Source: Rugamonas fusca (GTDB lineage: Bacteria > Pseudomonadota > Gammaproteobacteria > Burkholderiales > Burkholderiaceae_D). Taken from it: a stretch of DNA of 64,000 nt. The stretch covers positions 124,001 through 188,000 of the forward strand of contig NZ_JACEZS010000011.1 of NCBI RefSeq assembly GCF_014042365.1, in the 5' to 3' direction. Under the pieces are notes generated by a model. The model was given only the letters and a program-made list of their open reading frames with translations. It made no database searches and was not told where the DNA came from. Below, piece by piece: positions 1-8,778 of this stretch (position 1 is the stretch's first letter; every line of letters begins with the position of its first letter). The position numbers and the translations under genes were made by a program.

Positions 1-52
1 CGCCGGGAGGGCCGGGCGGCAGGTGCGCCGGTGGCTCGTGGTTGAAATTCAT
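1..52 (-). CDS. Start of a gene running off the left edge (partial)
   Basis: An ATG at 52-50 overlaps the TGA of the upstream PilM-like gene in an ATGA arrangement and reads MNFNHEPPAHLPPGPPG before the window ends. The overlap says it is the next gene of the pilus/secretion operon; in such operons a PilN-like bitopic membrane protein commonly follows, but seventeen residues cannot show this. Confidence 0.55.
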   Translation of the reverse strand, partial: MNFNHEPPAHLPPGPPG

Positions 53-996
53 GCCGCCTCCTGGGCCGCACCCGGCGCCTGCACGGTGCCGAACGGACTG
101 TCGGCCAGCCGGAATGGCGGCGGCAGCACGTCGGCACCGGCCGCGCGGGCCAGGCGCAGGCTGGCGCCGCTCAGGTCGACCACGGCGACGTCGTTCAGCT
201 GCGCCAGTTCTGGCGCGCGCAGCGTCCAGCGCTGCCAGGCTGGTACCAGCTCGCCGTGCCAGGCCGCGCCGCAGGGCTGGGCCGCGATGGCCGTGACGCG
301 GCCGCCGGCCAGCGCGGCCAGCGTCAGCCGGCCCGCCTCCACCACGGCCAGTGCCTGCGGGCGCGAGGCCAGCAGCGCGCGCAGCGCCACGCTGATGGCC
401 GGCTCGATGGCGCGGCAGCGCTCACCGGCCGCCACCCGAAGGTCGGCCAGCAAGGCCGGGTCGATGCCGCACGCGAGACGTGGCTGGCCATAGGGGGCGT
501 CGTCGGCCGCCACGCTCCAGCCGCGCGCCGCCTCGCCGTACAGGGCCGCCAGTTGCGATTGCAGGAAGCGGGTGGCGCCCGGCTCGGCCAGCAAGGCGTC
601 GCTCCACGGCGCCACCAGCATCTGGCACCAGCGCCCCGCCAGGCTCAGTTCCAGCGGCAAGCCGGCGCCGATCTGACCGGACCGGGCCAGCCATGCGCGC
701 AGCGCGTCCACGGCAGGCTGCCAGTGGCCAGCCGGATTGTCGATCGCCACGCGCACGGCGCTGGCATCCAGTGGCCGGCCGCCGCGGCAGACCACCGCCA
801 GTAACTGCTGGGGCGCCAGGTGCACGCGCAGCGTGCGCGCACCCAAGCCTGCGCCCAGGCCGGTGCCCGCGCGCTTCCCCAGGCCCGCGCCTAAGCCCGC
901 ACCCTGGCTGGCACTGGCGCCATCGTGCGGGCCGCCACGGTGGCGCCCATAGCGGCGCGCGTTAAGCCACATGCTTAGCCCGTCAATAAGTGACAC
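49..996 (-). CDS. PilM/MshI-like pilus assembly protein (putative)
   Basis: A 315-residue protein without signal peptide, with a Gly/Ala-rich low-complexity stretch near residues 24-52. The body has alternating strand-like segments (for example VVDLSGASLRL near the C-terminus, and AVVEAGRLTLAALAGGRV) of the kind seen in actin-fold pilus assembly proteins such as PilM, MshI and GspL. I see no motif that proves the family. Its start lies 14 bases inside the 3' end of the GspE gene and its stop overlaps the next start, so it is translationally coupled in an operon with GspF and GspE. That context is the main support: PilM-type proteins form the cytoplasmic ring linked to the GspE-type motor. The function is an inference. 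Confidence 0.55.
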   Translation of the reverse strand: MSLIDGLSMWLNARRYGRHRGGPHDGASASQGAGLGAGLGKRAGTGLGAGLGARTLRVHLAPQQLLAVVCRGGRPLDASAVRVAIDNPAGHWQPAVDALRAWLARSGQIGAGLPLELSLAGRWCQMLVAPWSDALLAEPGATRFLQSQLAALYGEAARGWSVAADDAPYGQPRLACGIDPALLADLRVAAGERCRAIEPAISVALRALLASRPQALAVVEAGRLTLAALAGGRVTAIAAQPCGAAWHGELVPAWQRWTLRAPELAQLNDVAVVDLSGASLRLARAAGADVLPPPFRLADSPFGTVQAPGAAQEAA

Positions 997-2665
997 GATT
1001 GAGCTCCGTTAAAGTCGTTTCCCCCAGCCGCACCAGGTCCAGCGCCGCCTCGCGCGCGGGCCGGAATGCCATCGTGGCCGCTTCCTCCTTCATGCGGCCC
1101 ACGGGCGCGCGGGTGCAGATCATTTCGCGCATGGCGTCGTTCAGGATCAGCACTTCGGCCACGGCCTTGCGGCCCTTGTAGCCGGTGCCGCGGCAGTGGC
1201 CGCAGCCGGCGCCGGCCTTGAAGCGCCAGCCCTGCACCTGCTGCGGCGTCAGGCCGCTGTCGCGCAGGTCTTGCGGGTCGGGCGCCACCTCCACCGCGCA
1301 GTGTTCGCAGTTCAGGCGCAGCAGGCGCTGGGCCACGATGCCATTCAGCGCGGCCGCGAAGCTGTACGGGTCCACCCCCATGTGCAGGAAGCGGCCCACC
1401 ACGTCGAACACGTTGTTGGCGTGGACCGTGGTGAACACCAGGTGGCCCGTCAGCGAGGCTTGCACGGCGATCTGCGCCGTCTCGTCGTCGCGGATCTCGC
1501 CGATCATGATCTTGTCCGGATCGTGGCGCAGGATGGAGCGCAGCCCGCGCGCGAAGGTCAGGCCCTTCTTCTCGTTGACGGGTATCTGCAGCACGCGCGG
1601 CAGCCGGTATTCGACCGGGTCTTCGATGGTGACCACCTTGTCGCGCCCCGTGTTAATTTCCGTCAGGGCCGCGTACAGCGTGGTGGTCTTGCCCGAGCCG
1701 GTGGGTCCGGTCACCAGCAGCATGCCGTGCGGCTTGGCGGCCAGGCGCCGGATGTGGGCGATGGCGTCCTCGTTCAGGCCCAGGCTTTCCAGCCGCAGCG
1801 ACTGGGCCGCCTCCGTCAGCGCGCGCCGGTCCAGCAGGCGCAGCACGGCGTCCTCGCCGAAGATGTTGGGCATGATGGAGACGCGAAAGTCGATCTCGCT
1901 GCCTTTCACGCGCACCTTGAAGCGGCCATCCTGGGGCACGCGGCGCTCGGCGATATCGAGTTCGGCCAGCACCTTGATGCGCGAGATCACCTGCTCGGCC
2001 ATCTGCAGGCCCTGCACCTGGCCGGCCTGCACCAGCACCCCGTCCACCCGGTACTTGATGACGAGGCTGGCCACGTCGCATTCGAGGTGGATGTCGCTGG
2101 CCTGGAACTTGAGCGCGTCGTAGATGGTGGAGTTGACCAGCTTGACGACGGGGCTGCTGTCCTCGCTGATGCGGATCAGCGAAATGTCCTCCACGTCCGT
2201 ATCGTCGCCCGGCCCGGCGCCATCCTCGCCCAGCATGCCGGCCATGGCTTGCTGGGCCGATTCGAGCTGGGCCAGGTAGGCGGCCAGGTCGTCCCCATGG
2301 GCCAGCGCCACCGTGAACCCGACCGGCACGGCGTAGCCGGCCCATTGCAGCACGTCCTCGGCCAGCGGATCGGCGATCACCAGCACGGGCGCACCGCCAT
2401 GGCCGGCTTCGTGCAGCAGCACGCAGTCGCGCTGGGCGCAGTCCGTGTAGGGCAGCAGGTCGAACGCCGGCCGGGCCGCTTGCAGCCGGGCCATGGGCCA
2501 GGCCGGGTAGTGGAACAGCGCTGCCAGCTGGCGCGTGAATTCCTCCGGCGTAAGGCCGGCCAGCTCCTGCAGCACGGCCAGCTGCGGCCGGCCCTGTTCC
2601 ATGGCCGCCGCGCGCGCCGCCTGCAGCAGGGCGGGGCCGAGGATGGACGGTTCGCGCGCGTTCAT
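983..2665 (-). CDS. GspE/PulE/PilB-type assembly ATPase
   Basis: A 560-residue secretion or pilus assembly ATPase. Residues about 1-150 form the N-terminal GspE_N-like domain. The C-terminal motor has a Walker A GPTGSGKTTT, a Walker B-type IMIGEIRDDETA, and the His-box region GHLVFTTVHANN. A tetracysteine zinc site is present as CEHC followed by CGHCRGTGY, as in GspE and PilB extension ATPases. It hydrolyses ATP at the cytoplasmic face to drive pseudopilus or pilus subunit assembly. The start chosen (2665) overlaps the stop of the GspF gene in an ATGA; a longer in-frame reading into gspF is rejected because it would overlap that gene. With only F, E and a PilM-like gene visible, I cannot tell a type II secretion system from an MSHA-type pilus. 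Confidence 0.9.
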   Translation of the reverse strand: MNAREPSILGPALLQAARAAAMEQGRPQLAVLQELAGLTPEEFTRQLAALFHYPAWPMARLQAARPAFDLLPYTDCAQRDCVLLHEAGHGGAPVLVIADPLAEDVLQWAGYAVPVGFTVALAHGDDLAAYLAQLESAQQAMAGMLGEDGAGPGDDTDVEDISLIRISEDSSPVVKLVNSTIYDALKFQASDIHLECDVASLVIKYRVDGVLVQAGQVQGLQMAEQVISRIKVLAELDIAERRVPQDGRFKVRVKGSEIDFRVSIMPNIFGEDAVLRLLDRRALTEAAQSLRLESLGLNEDAIAHIRRLAAKPHGMLLVTGPTGSGKTTTLYAALTEINTGRDKVVTIEDPVEYRLPRVLQIPVNEKKGLTFARGLRSILRHDPDKIMIGEIRDDETAQIAVQASLTGHLVFTTVHANNVFDVVGRFLHMGVDPYSFAAALNGIVAQRLLRLNCEHCAVEVAPDPQDLRDSGLTPQQVQGWRFKAGAGCGHCRGTGYKGRKAVAEVLILNDAMREMICTRAPVGRMKEEAATMAFRPAREAALDLVRLGETTLTELNRVTY

Positions 2666-3876
2666 GACAGGCTCCCGGCCAGTTCGAAGATCGGCATGTA
2701 CATCAGCACCACCACCCCGCCGATCACGACGCCGATCACCGTCATCAGCAGCGGTTCGATCAGGCGCGAGGCCCAGTCCACCCAGCGCGCGAATTGCTCG
2801 TCGTGGAATTTGGCCGAGCGCTCCAGCATGTCGCCCAGGCGGCCCGTGTTCTCGCCCACCTTGAGCAGCGACTGGGCCACGGGCGTGGCCAGGCCATGCT
2901 GTTCCAGCGCGACGGAGAACGGCAAGCCCTGTTCGACGGCGCGCCGGGTCAGCGCCAGTTGTTCCTGCTGGGCCGGCAGCAGCATGGCGTTGGTCATGGC
3001 CAGCGCCTTGGCCAGCGGGATGCCCGCGTGCAGCAACAGGCTCAGGGCGCGGTAGCAGCGCGCCAGCCGGAATTCGGCCGCGCGCGCGGCCAGCACGGGC
3101 AGGCGCAGCACGGCCAGGATCAGGCGGGCGCGCAATTGCGGGTGGCCCAGGGCCAGCGCCGCGCCGCCCACGGCGCCGCCCAGCGCGCCCAGGCACAGCC
3201 ACGGGTGGCCCGCCAGCGTGCGGCCAAAGCCCAGCAGCAGCTGCGACATGAACGGGATCTCGCGGCCCGAACTTTCATACACGACGCTAAAGCGCGGCAC
3301 CACGTAGCCGAGCAGGAACAGCGTGACGAGGGTGCCCACTACCAGCAGCATGGCCGGGTAGATGGCGGCCGATACCAGCTTCTTGCGGATGGCGTCGAAC
3401 TGCAATTGGTAGGCCACGTAGCGGGCCAGCGCTTCGGGCAGGTTGCCCGAGCGTTCGGCCGCATGCACGGTGGCCACGTAGATGTCGGGGAAGATCGCTG
3501 GCAGGCCGGCCAGGGTGTCGGAAAAGCTCTGGCCCTGCTGCAGCGCGCGTTCGATGGCCACCAGCGTGGCGCGCGCGCCGGGGCGATCTTCCTTGTTGCG
3601 CAAGGTGGCGATGGCTTCGCCCAAATTCAGGCCCGCTTCGAGCAGGGCCAGCAGCTCCTGGCTGAATTGCAGCAGGGGGAAGGGTTGGGCGCGGCCCGCG
3701 ACGGCGCCGCGCGCGTCGTCGGCGCCCACGGTGCCCGTCGTGCCGGCGCTCGCGACGGCCAGCACGCGCCAGCCCTGGCGTGCCGCCAGCCGGATCGCTT
3801 CGGCTTCGCTGGCCGCCTCCAGCGCCACGCTGTGGCGGGCGGCGCCGGCGCCTTGCACCTGCAACTGGAACCGCAT
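2662..3876 (-). CDS. GspF/PilC-type inner-membrane platform protein
   Basis: A 404-residue polytopic inner-membrane protein with the duplicated GspF domain: each half has a helical cytoplasmic domain followed by membrane segments (LLVVGTLVTLFLLGYVV in the middle, LLMTVIGVVIGGVVVLMYM at the C-terminus). Conserved GspF features include the run PEALARYVAYQL and the second-half GENTGRLGDMLERSA. It forms the platform on which the GspE ATPase acts. ATG 3876 is preferred over an upstream alternative because the protein then begins with the usual short MRFQLQVQG strand. It is the first gene of the visible operon, transcribed away from the M4 protease gene. Confidence 0.88.
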   Translation of the reverse strand: MRFQLQVQGAGAARHSVALEAASEAEAIRLAARQGWRVLAVASAGTTGTVGADDARGAVAGRAQPFPLLQFSQELLALLEAGLNLGEAIATLRNKEDRPGARATLVAIERALQQGQSFSDTLAGLPAIFPDIYVATVHAAERSGNLPEALARYVAYQLQFDAIRKKLVSAAIYPAMLLVVGTLVTLFLLGYVVPRFSVVYESSGREIPFMSQLLLGFGRTLAGHPWLCLGALGGAVGGAALALGHPQLRARLILAVLRLPVLAARAAEFRLARCYRALSLLLHAGIPLAKALAMTNAMLLPAQQEQLALTRRAVEQGLPFSVALEQHGLATPVAQSLLKVGENTGRLGDMLERSAKFHDEQFARWVDWASRLIEPLLMTVIGVVIGGVVVLMYMPIFELAGSLS

Positions 3877-4013
3877 GTCAGGTCCGGGCCCGGGCGTGTT
3901 GCAACGGCGCGGGGGAGGGCACGGAGGGAAAATTCGGTGTACGCATCGGTGGTTCACAATCGAAAAAATCTCAGCGGTCGGGGCAGCCCTGCGCTACCTT
4001 AGATCGCTGCTGC

Positions 4014-4073
4014 AAAAAATGCAATGTTGTCATGCTGCCGGCGACACCGATACAACAGCGCCGCCGGCATGAC
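4014..4073 (-). terminator. Probable terminator of the M4 protease gene
   Basis: Read on the minus strand, 12 bases after the protease stop, GTCATGCCGGCG pairs with CGCCGG + CATGAC, with a three-base CAG bulge in the right arm. The stem is followed 9-10 bases later by a run of six T. The bulge and the spacing to the T run make it less than canonical. Confidence 0.45.
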
Positions 4074-4085
4074 TGCTTTACGCGA

Positions 4086-6620
4086 TTACTGGGTCAGCAC
4101 GCTGACCTTGTCGAGCACGAACGACGTTTGCAGCGACGAGTCCTCCGTCTCCGAGAACGACAGCGTCACGGTCTGGCCCTTGTAGGGCAGCAGGTTGAAG
4201 CTGTGGAGCTGGTAGCCCGAGGCCGCGTTCACGTTGCTGTAGGTGGCCAGCGTGGCCAGCGTGGTGCCGGCGCTGTTCTTCACGCTCACCGTCAGCTTGT
4301 CGTAGGCGGTGCTGCCGCTTTCGGCCGTGTCGATGTGCAGTGCGAAGCTCAGCGTGGCGCTGGTGGCCGTCGATGGGATCACCACGGCCTGGGTCAGCTT
4401 CTCGGTGACGGCGCTGCCGTTACCGCCCATCCAGGCGAACTTGCTGCCTTCGTAGGCCGTCTCGCCGCTGAAGGAGCCGATGTCGCCCGTGTTGCCGCTC
4501 CAGCCCGTGGTGCCGGACTCGAAGCCGCCGTTGGTGACGCGCTCGGTGGTGCCGCCGGTGCTGCTGACGGTCAGCGTGGCGTTGCCCGAGGTGGCCGTCA
4601 CCGGCGTGGCCGACGAATCGGTCACGGTGGCGTTGAACACGGCGCCGTTGTCGGTGCTCTGGGCCGTGAAGCTGTAGGTGGCCGCGCCGGCGCCGCTGAT
4701 CAGGGCGCCGTTGCGGTACCACTTGTAGGTGTAAGGCGCGGTGCCGCCCGTGGCGCCGACGGCGAACGATGCCGTGGAACCGGCCGCCACGGTGATGCTG
4801 GCCGGCTGGGTGCTGATGGTCACGCCACCGCCACCGGCCGCTTCATCGACGTCACTGCCCACGTTGATGGCCGCGTAGGCGCGCTGCACGGCGATCGCCT
4901 CCTTGCTGCCCACGCCATACAGTTCCTCGGCCGACGCGAGCACCTTGGAACGGGCGTCCGCGTAGTTGGTGGTGGAGGTGAACTTGGTGGTGTTGGCCTT
5001 GAACCAGATGCGCCATGCCTTGTCGTTGCCGATGCCGGTCATGTTGGCCGGGCTCTTGACCAGGTAGCGGCTGTAGTAGTCGCTGGTGGAATCGGCGCTC
5101 GAGCCTTGCGACAGGAAGTAGAACATGCGGTTGTTCGGGCCGGAGCTGTAGTGCACGTCCAGGTTGGAGATGGAGCTGCTCCACGCGTCAGGGCTGCTGC
5201 CGTCCTTGCTCGGCTTGTACATCCAGCGCAGCGGCTGGCCGTCCTTGGAGATGTCCTTGCCCATCATCCAGTCGTTGCCGGTGGCCGGCACCACGGTGCC
5301 GGTGCCGCCGCCGTGGGCGTAGGCTTCGATCATTTCGCCGCCGATGTCGGAGTTCGATTCGTTCAGGCCACCGGATTCACCCGAGTAGTTCAGGTTGGAG
5401 GTGGAGTCCGTCACGCCGTGCGACATCTCGTGGCCGATCACATCGATCGAATCGAGGCTCTTGAAGCTGCTGCCGTCGCCGATGTACATGCACTTGCAGC
5501 CCGAATCGTAGAACGCGTTGTCGTAGGAATTGTCGACGTGGACGGCGATGTAGGTGGCCGTGTTGTTGCCGTCCAGGCTGGACCAGCCCAGGACGTTCTT
5601 CATGCCGTCGTAGGTGTTCATCAAGCCCCACAGCGAATCGACGGCGGCCGTCTGGCCGTTGGCGCTGGTGGTGCTGCCGCCGCTGTAGTTCTGGCCATCG
5701 CCCCAGGTGTTGCTGGTGTTGGTGTAGATGCTGCCGGCGCTGGGGCTGCTGGCCGAGCTGTGGTTGGCGTTGGTGATGGCCATGCCGCCGTAGGTGCCGC
5801 CCACGCCGCGCGTGGCGTCCTTCATCGAGTAGGTGCTGCCGCTCAGGGTGGTGTTGATGGGCACGGAGCCGCTGTACTGGCTGTTGCCGGTGCCGACCAC
5901 GGTCTGCAGCGCCTTCCACTGGGCGATCACGGCGCCCGTCTTGGCGTTGACCACGGTGTCATGGTAGACCAGGCGCTTGCCATCGGCCATGCGGGTGTGG
6001 ACCAGGTAGGCCAGCTCGTAGTGGTCGATCACCTGTTCCAGGTCGAGCGCGTTGAGCTCCGATTCAGCCTTGTTCAGGGCCGAGGCCACGCGCACCGATT
6101 TCATGACGGGATAGACCAGCAGTTCCGAGGTGGGCATCCAGCGGTGCACGCCACGCGGCGCCACCTGCTTGACCACCAGCGCGATGGCGTCGCTGCCGCT
6201 CAGGGTGGGCGTCAGGTCCGGTGCGGCCGGGGTGGCCATGGCCACGCGACCCCGCGCGTCGGCCACATGCACGCCGGGACGGCGCTCGGACACGGACTGG
6301 CTGACGATGTCGCCGGCCGCGTTGGTGACGACCACGGCTTCCGAGCCGAACACGCGCAGGCCGTTGTAGGTGTGGTTCAGGCGCACGATCTTGGTGCCGG
6401 CCACGCCAGGATGCTGGCTGGCGATCTGGAAGCTGTGTTGCGCACCCAGGCCCAGCGCGCTGTCCTTGGCGCTCAGCTTGGCCACCAGGCTGGCGCTCTC
6501 TTGTGGAGAAGCCAGGGCGACGGGAGCCGCCATCAGGGGACCGGCCGCGTGGGCGGCGGTGGACGCCATCACCGGCAGGGCGGCGATGGATGCGGCAAGT
6601 AAGGTCTTACGTAAATTCAT
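4086..6620 (-). CDS. Secreted M4 (thermolysin/vibriolysin-like) metalloprotease
   Basis: An 844-residue preproenzyme. A signal peptide covers about residues 1-26 (ending AAHAA), followed by an FTP/PepSY-type propeptide to about residue 240. The catalytic domain carries HEMSH at 397-401 with the third zinc ligand at E421 in GGLNESNSD, the hallmark arrangement of M4 peptidases. After the catalytic domain (to about residue 635) comes an Ig-like domain (strands such as YTYKWYRNG) and a C-terminal beta-sandwich of about 100 residues beginning ERVTNGGFE, likely a carbohydrate- or substrate-binding or P-domain-like module. ATG 6620 has GGAGAAGAG immediately upstream; a longer reading adds a non-signal-like extension. 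Such enzymes are normally exported by Sec and then type II secretion, which fits the neighbouring GspE/GspF genes. Confidence 0.95.
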   Translation of the reverse strand: MNLRKTLLAASIAALPVMASTAAHAAGPLMAAPVALASPQESASLVAKLSAKDSALGLGAQHSFQIASQHPGVAGTKIVRLNHTYNGLRVFGSEAVVVTNAAGDIVSQSVSERRPGVHVADARGRVAMATPAAPDLTPTLSGSDAIALVVKQVAPRGVHRWMPTSELLVYPVMKSVRVASALNKAESELNALDLEQVIDHYELAYLVHTRMADGKRLVYHDTVVNAKTGAVIAQWKALQTVVGTGNSQYSGSVPINTTLSGSTYSMKDATRGVGGTYGGMAITNANHSSASSPSAGSIYTNTSNTWGDGQNYSGGSTTSANGQTAAVDSLWGLMNTYDGMKNVLGWSSLDGNNTATYIAVHVDNSYDNAFYDSGCKCMYIGDGSSFKSLDSIDVIGHEMSHGVTDSTSNLNYSGESGGLNESNSDIGGEMIEAYAHGGGTGTVVPATGNDWMMGKDISKDGQPLRWMYKPSKDGSSPDAWSSSISNLDVHYSSGPNNRMFYFLSQGSSADSTSDYYSRYLVKSPANMTGIGNDKAWRIWFKANTTKFTSTTNYADARSKVLASAEELYGVGSKEAIAVQRAYAAINVGSDVDEAAGGGGVTISTQPASITVAAGSTASFAVGATGGTAPYTYKWYRNGALISGAGAATYSFTAQSTDNGAVFNATVTDSSATPVTATSGNATLTVSSTGGTTERVTNGGFESGTTGWSGNTGDIGSFSGETAYEGSKFAWMGGNGSAVTEKLTQAVVIPSTATSATLSFALHIDTAESGSTAYDKLTVSVKNSAGTTLATLATYSNVNAASGYQLHSFNLLPYKGQTVTLSFSETEDSSLQTSFVLDKVSVLTQ

Positions 6621-7352
6621 CTCTTCTCCATGGGGTATGTTCGTTCGATTGAAGGTCTGGCCGGGGGTAACGGTGGCCAGCCCGGCGTTTTCCACGTCCG
6701 CCTGGCGGGGTGGCCGGACAGGCGCTGGATGGAGCGAAAACAGCGGGCAGGGGCACACTATGCTGTTGGCCGGGGCCAAGTCAAAAAACTTGGGAAATTG
6801 GTCGCACAGCGCAAAAATGTTAAAAATGGGACATTCTCAAAAGCATCAACGGCGCCGCTTTTACCGCAAATTGGCGTGGGAATCGCGCACGATAGGGCGG
6901 TTTTGTGTGAATTGCGCCACGAAATAGGTGTAACACTCTAAATTTGTGCCATACGCAACACTTCGGCTGCCTTAACGCGAGGTAAAGGTTGCGAATTTTT
7001 AATATTGCGATTTACACTAGGTTGCAACGCGGGCGGAATACCATTCCGGCCGACATACAAAAAGCGCGGGGCACGACCCTCGGCACATCGCGCATATCGG
7101 GAACCACAGGAAGAAAAACATGACTGCTCACCCACGTCTGTCCAGACACTATCGCTTATCCCGCAACGTGATCAGCGCCGCGCTGCCCCCTCCCACATAA
7201 GCCGTCCCTGTCCGCGCCGCGCGCGCGGCGCCAGCGCCATGCCCACCCAGCCCGGGTGCATGGCGCCCTTGTCATTTCAGTGGATATGTTCGCCGTCGGG
7301 CGCGGGCCAGGTGCCGGCCGCGCTGCGTCGGCGACGCAAGTGGGAGTTCACT
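6621..7352. other. Long intergenic region between divergent genes
   Basis: About 730 bases separating the divergent protease and ACT-like genes, more AT-rich than the surroundings between 6780 and 7070. It must hold promoters for both genes but I find no convincing -35/-10 pair. It contains one short open frame with a fair ribosome site (listed separately) and a short GGAAT/ATTCC inverted repeat near 7035-7047. I see no tRNA or known riboswitch pattern. Confidence 0.5.
7120..7200 (+). CDS. Possible 26-residue leader peptide
   Basis: ATG at 7120 is preceded by AGGAAG six bases upstream and reads MTAHPRLSRHYRLSRNVISA then ALPPPT and a TAA stop. The peptide is basic (five Arg, two His). It lies 150 bases upstream of the ACT-like gene in the same direction. 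It may be a chance frame; the ribosome site is the only positive evidence. Confidence 0.2.
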   Translation: MTAHPRLSRHYRLSRNVISAALPPPT

Positions 7353-8030
7353 ATGCTGTCGATAGCTACCAAAGTAGAGCGCATCGTCATGGAGTCGGCG
7401 TTCTTGACCGAAGGGCTGGGCCGTGGCCTGATCAATTTATCGGAACTGGCGCGCCAGCTGCAGCCGCAGCTGGAGAGCGATTTGTGGAAGCCGGTCGGCC
7501 AGGCGGCCGTGGTGATGGCGCTGCGGCGCGTGTCCGAGCGCCTGCCGCCCGTGCGCGAGAGCCAGATCGTGCTGGCGCCGAAGACGGGCGAGCTCACCAC
7601 CCGCACCGAGCTGACGGAATTCACGTTCCGCTATTCGGAGCACACGCATGAATGCCACCGCCAGTTGCTGGCGCTGACGGAGCCGGTGCGCGGCGCCTTC
7701 ATGACCGTCACGCGCGGGGTGAACGAGGTGATGGTGATCTGCAGCCGGCCCCTGACCGGGGTGGTGGAGCAGGTGTTCGCCGGCGAGCGCCTGCTGGCGC
7801 GGCTGGAAAACCTCAATGCGGTGACGCTGCACCTGAACCCGGAAACGTGCCGCACGCCGGGCATCTACCACGCCGTGCTCAAGCAGCTGGCGTGGGACAA
7901 GATCAGCCTGGTCAACATGATCTGCACCTACACGGAATTGACGCTGCTGCTCGAGCAGAGCCAGACCGGGGCTGCGTTTTCCGTGCTGTCGAAGATCGTG
8001 GCGCCGTCCCGGCCGGGACTGGCGCGCTAA
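7353..8030 (+). CDS. Conserved hypothetical, ACT-like/regulatory fold suspected
   Basis: A 225-residue soluble protein. The N-terminal 70 residues look like a helix-turn-helix segment (LARQLQPQLESDLWKPVGQA then VVMALRRVSERLP). Two alpha/beta repeats follow: residues about 90-160 (FMTVTRGVNEVMVICS) and about 160-225 (GIYHAVLKQLAWDKISLVNM then ICTYTELTLLL). The second repeat reads like an aspartokinase-type ACT domain, in which a loop such as DKISLVNMICTYTE senses a small ligand. ATG 7353 has GGGAG at a good distance; earlier in-frame starts lack this and are out of character. I do not recognise the family with certainty; a ligand-sensing regulator is a guess from fold pattern. Confidence 0.6.
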   Translation: MLSIATKVERIVMESAFLTEGLGRGLINLSELARQLQPQLESDLWKPVGQAAVVMALRRVSERLPPVRESQIVLAPKTGELTTRTELTEFTFRYSEHTHECHRQLLALTEPVRGAFMTVTRGVNEVMVICSRPLTGVVEQVFAGERLLARLENLNAVTLHLNPETCRTPGIYHAVLKQLAWDKISLVNMICTYTELTLLLEQSQTGAAFSVLSKIVAPSRPGLAR

Positions 8031-8043
8031 GCAGGCGGGCGCG

Positions 8044-8067
8044 CCGCCGGCCCGCCATCGCCGGCGG
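8044..8067. terminator. GC hairpin between convergent genes
   Basis: CCGCCGGC (8044-8051) pairs perfectly with GCCGGCGG (8060-8067) across an 8-base loop, between the convergent ends of the ACT-like gene (8030) and the oxygenase-like gene (8089). There is no immediate T run, so termination is only suggested by position. Confidence 0.3.
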
Positions 8068-8088
8068 GCATTGCCCTGGGCTTCCCTT

Positions 8089-8778
8089 TTAAGCCATCCA
8101 GAAGAACACGGCCGTCATGCGCTTGTCGGCATGGTCGCAGCCGAAGTAGCCGCTGGCCGAGTGCACCAGGTTGGCCTTGTACAGCAGGATGCGGTTGTAG
8201 ACGTTATCGACCCGCAGTTCCTCGTGCCAGGCCTGCGGCGGCAGGCTGGTGACACCGAGCGCCTCGCGTAAATTGGCGTGCGGCGGGCTGCAGACATTGC
8301 CGCCCAGCGTGCCGTCCGGGTAGCGCAGCCGGTAGAACGAGGTGCCGGCCGCCGGCAGCGGATCGGGCGACAGATAGATCACGGCCGCATAGCGGCACAA
8401 CTTGGTCGAATCCGTGTGCGGCCGCGCGCCCGATTCGATGCCGCCCACCAGTTGCACGTAGTTGTGATTGAGCGTGCTGCCCTGGGGCGTGGCTTCCTGC
8501 CACAGCCGCCTGGCGCCCGTCACCTTTTTGACCCACGCTTCCACCTGCGCCAGTTCGTCGGGCAGCAGCGCGCCGGCGCTGCGCATGCCGGGCCAGGGTT
8601 CGGGGCGGTGCGGCGCGCCCAGTTCCCACTCCTGTTTGCCGAAGCAGCGCTGCGAGACGGTGTCCGCGTTGGGCAGGATGCCGTCGGCCACCCAGTAGTC
8701 GCGCCCCAGCTGGGGCTTGCGATAGGTGAGGGTGGGGCGGCGGGCCGGTGCGGGCGCGGGGGAGCGGAGGTCGCGCAT
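8089..8778 (-). CDS. 2OG-Fe(II) oxygenase-like protein (DUF6445-type)
   Basis: A 229-residue cytosolic protein with a likely double-stranded beta-helix fold: an HxD pair in ARPHTDSTK (around residue 120), a distal His in NLVHSASGYFG and a basic residue in DKRMTAVFF, which is the 2-His-1-carboxylate plus 2-oxoglutarate anchor layout. It resembles proteins annotated DUF6445, whose substrate is not known. The gene begins at ATG 8778, overlapping the dctM stop as TGATG, so it is translationally coupled to the TRAP transporter. A GTG one codon upstream would also work. The coupling suggests it acts on, or responds to, the imported substrate; that is an inference. Confidence 0.65.
   Translation of the reverse strand: MRDLRSPAPAPARRPTLTYRKPQLGRDYWVADGILPNADTVSQRCFGKQEWELGAPHRPEPWPGMRSAGALLPDELAQVEAWVKKVTGARRLWQEATPQGSTLNHNYVQLVGGIESGARPHTDSTKLCRYAAVIYLSPDPLPAAGTSFYRLRYPDGTLGGNVCSPPHANLREALGVTSLPPQAWHEELRVDNVYNRILLYKANLVHSASGYFGCDHADKRMTAVFFWMA

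Noticed and set aside
3780..6602. Very long open frame on the strand opposite the M4 protease
   Set aside because: It mirrors the protease codon by codon, is rich in His, Gly, Arg and Val repeats and matches no family pattern; a product of high GC at third positions.
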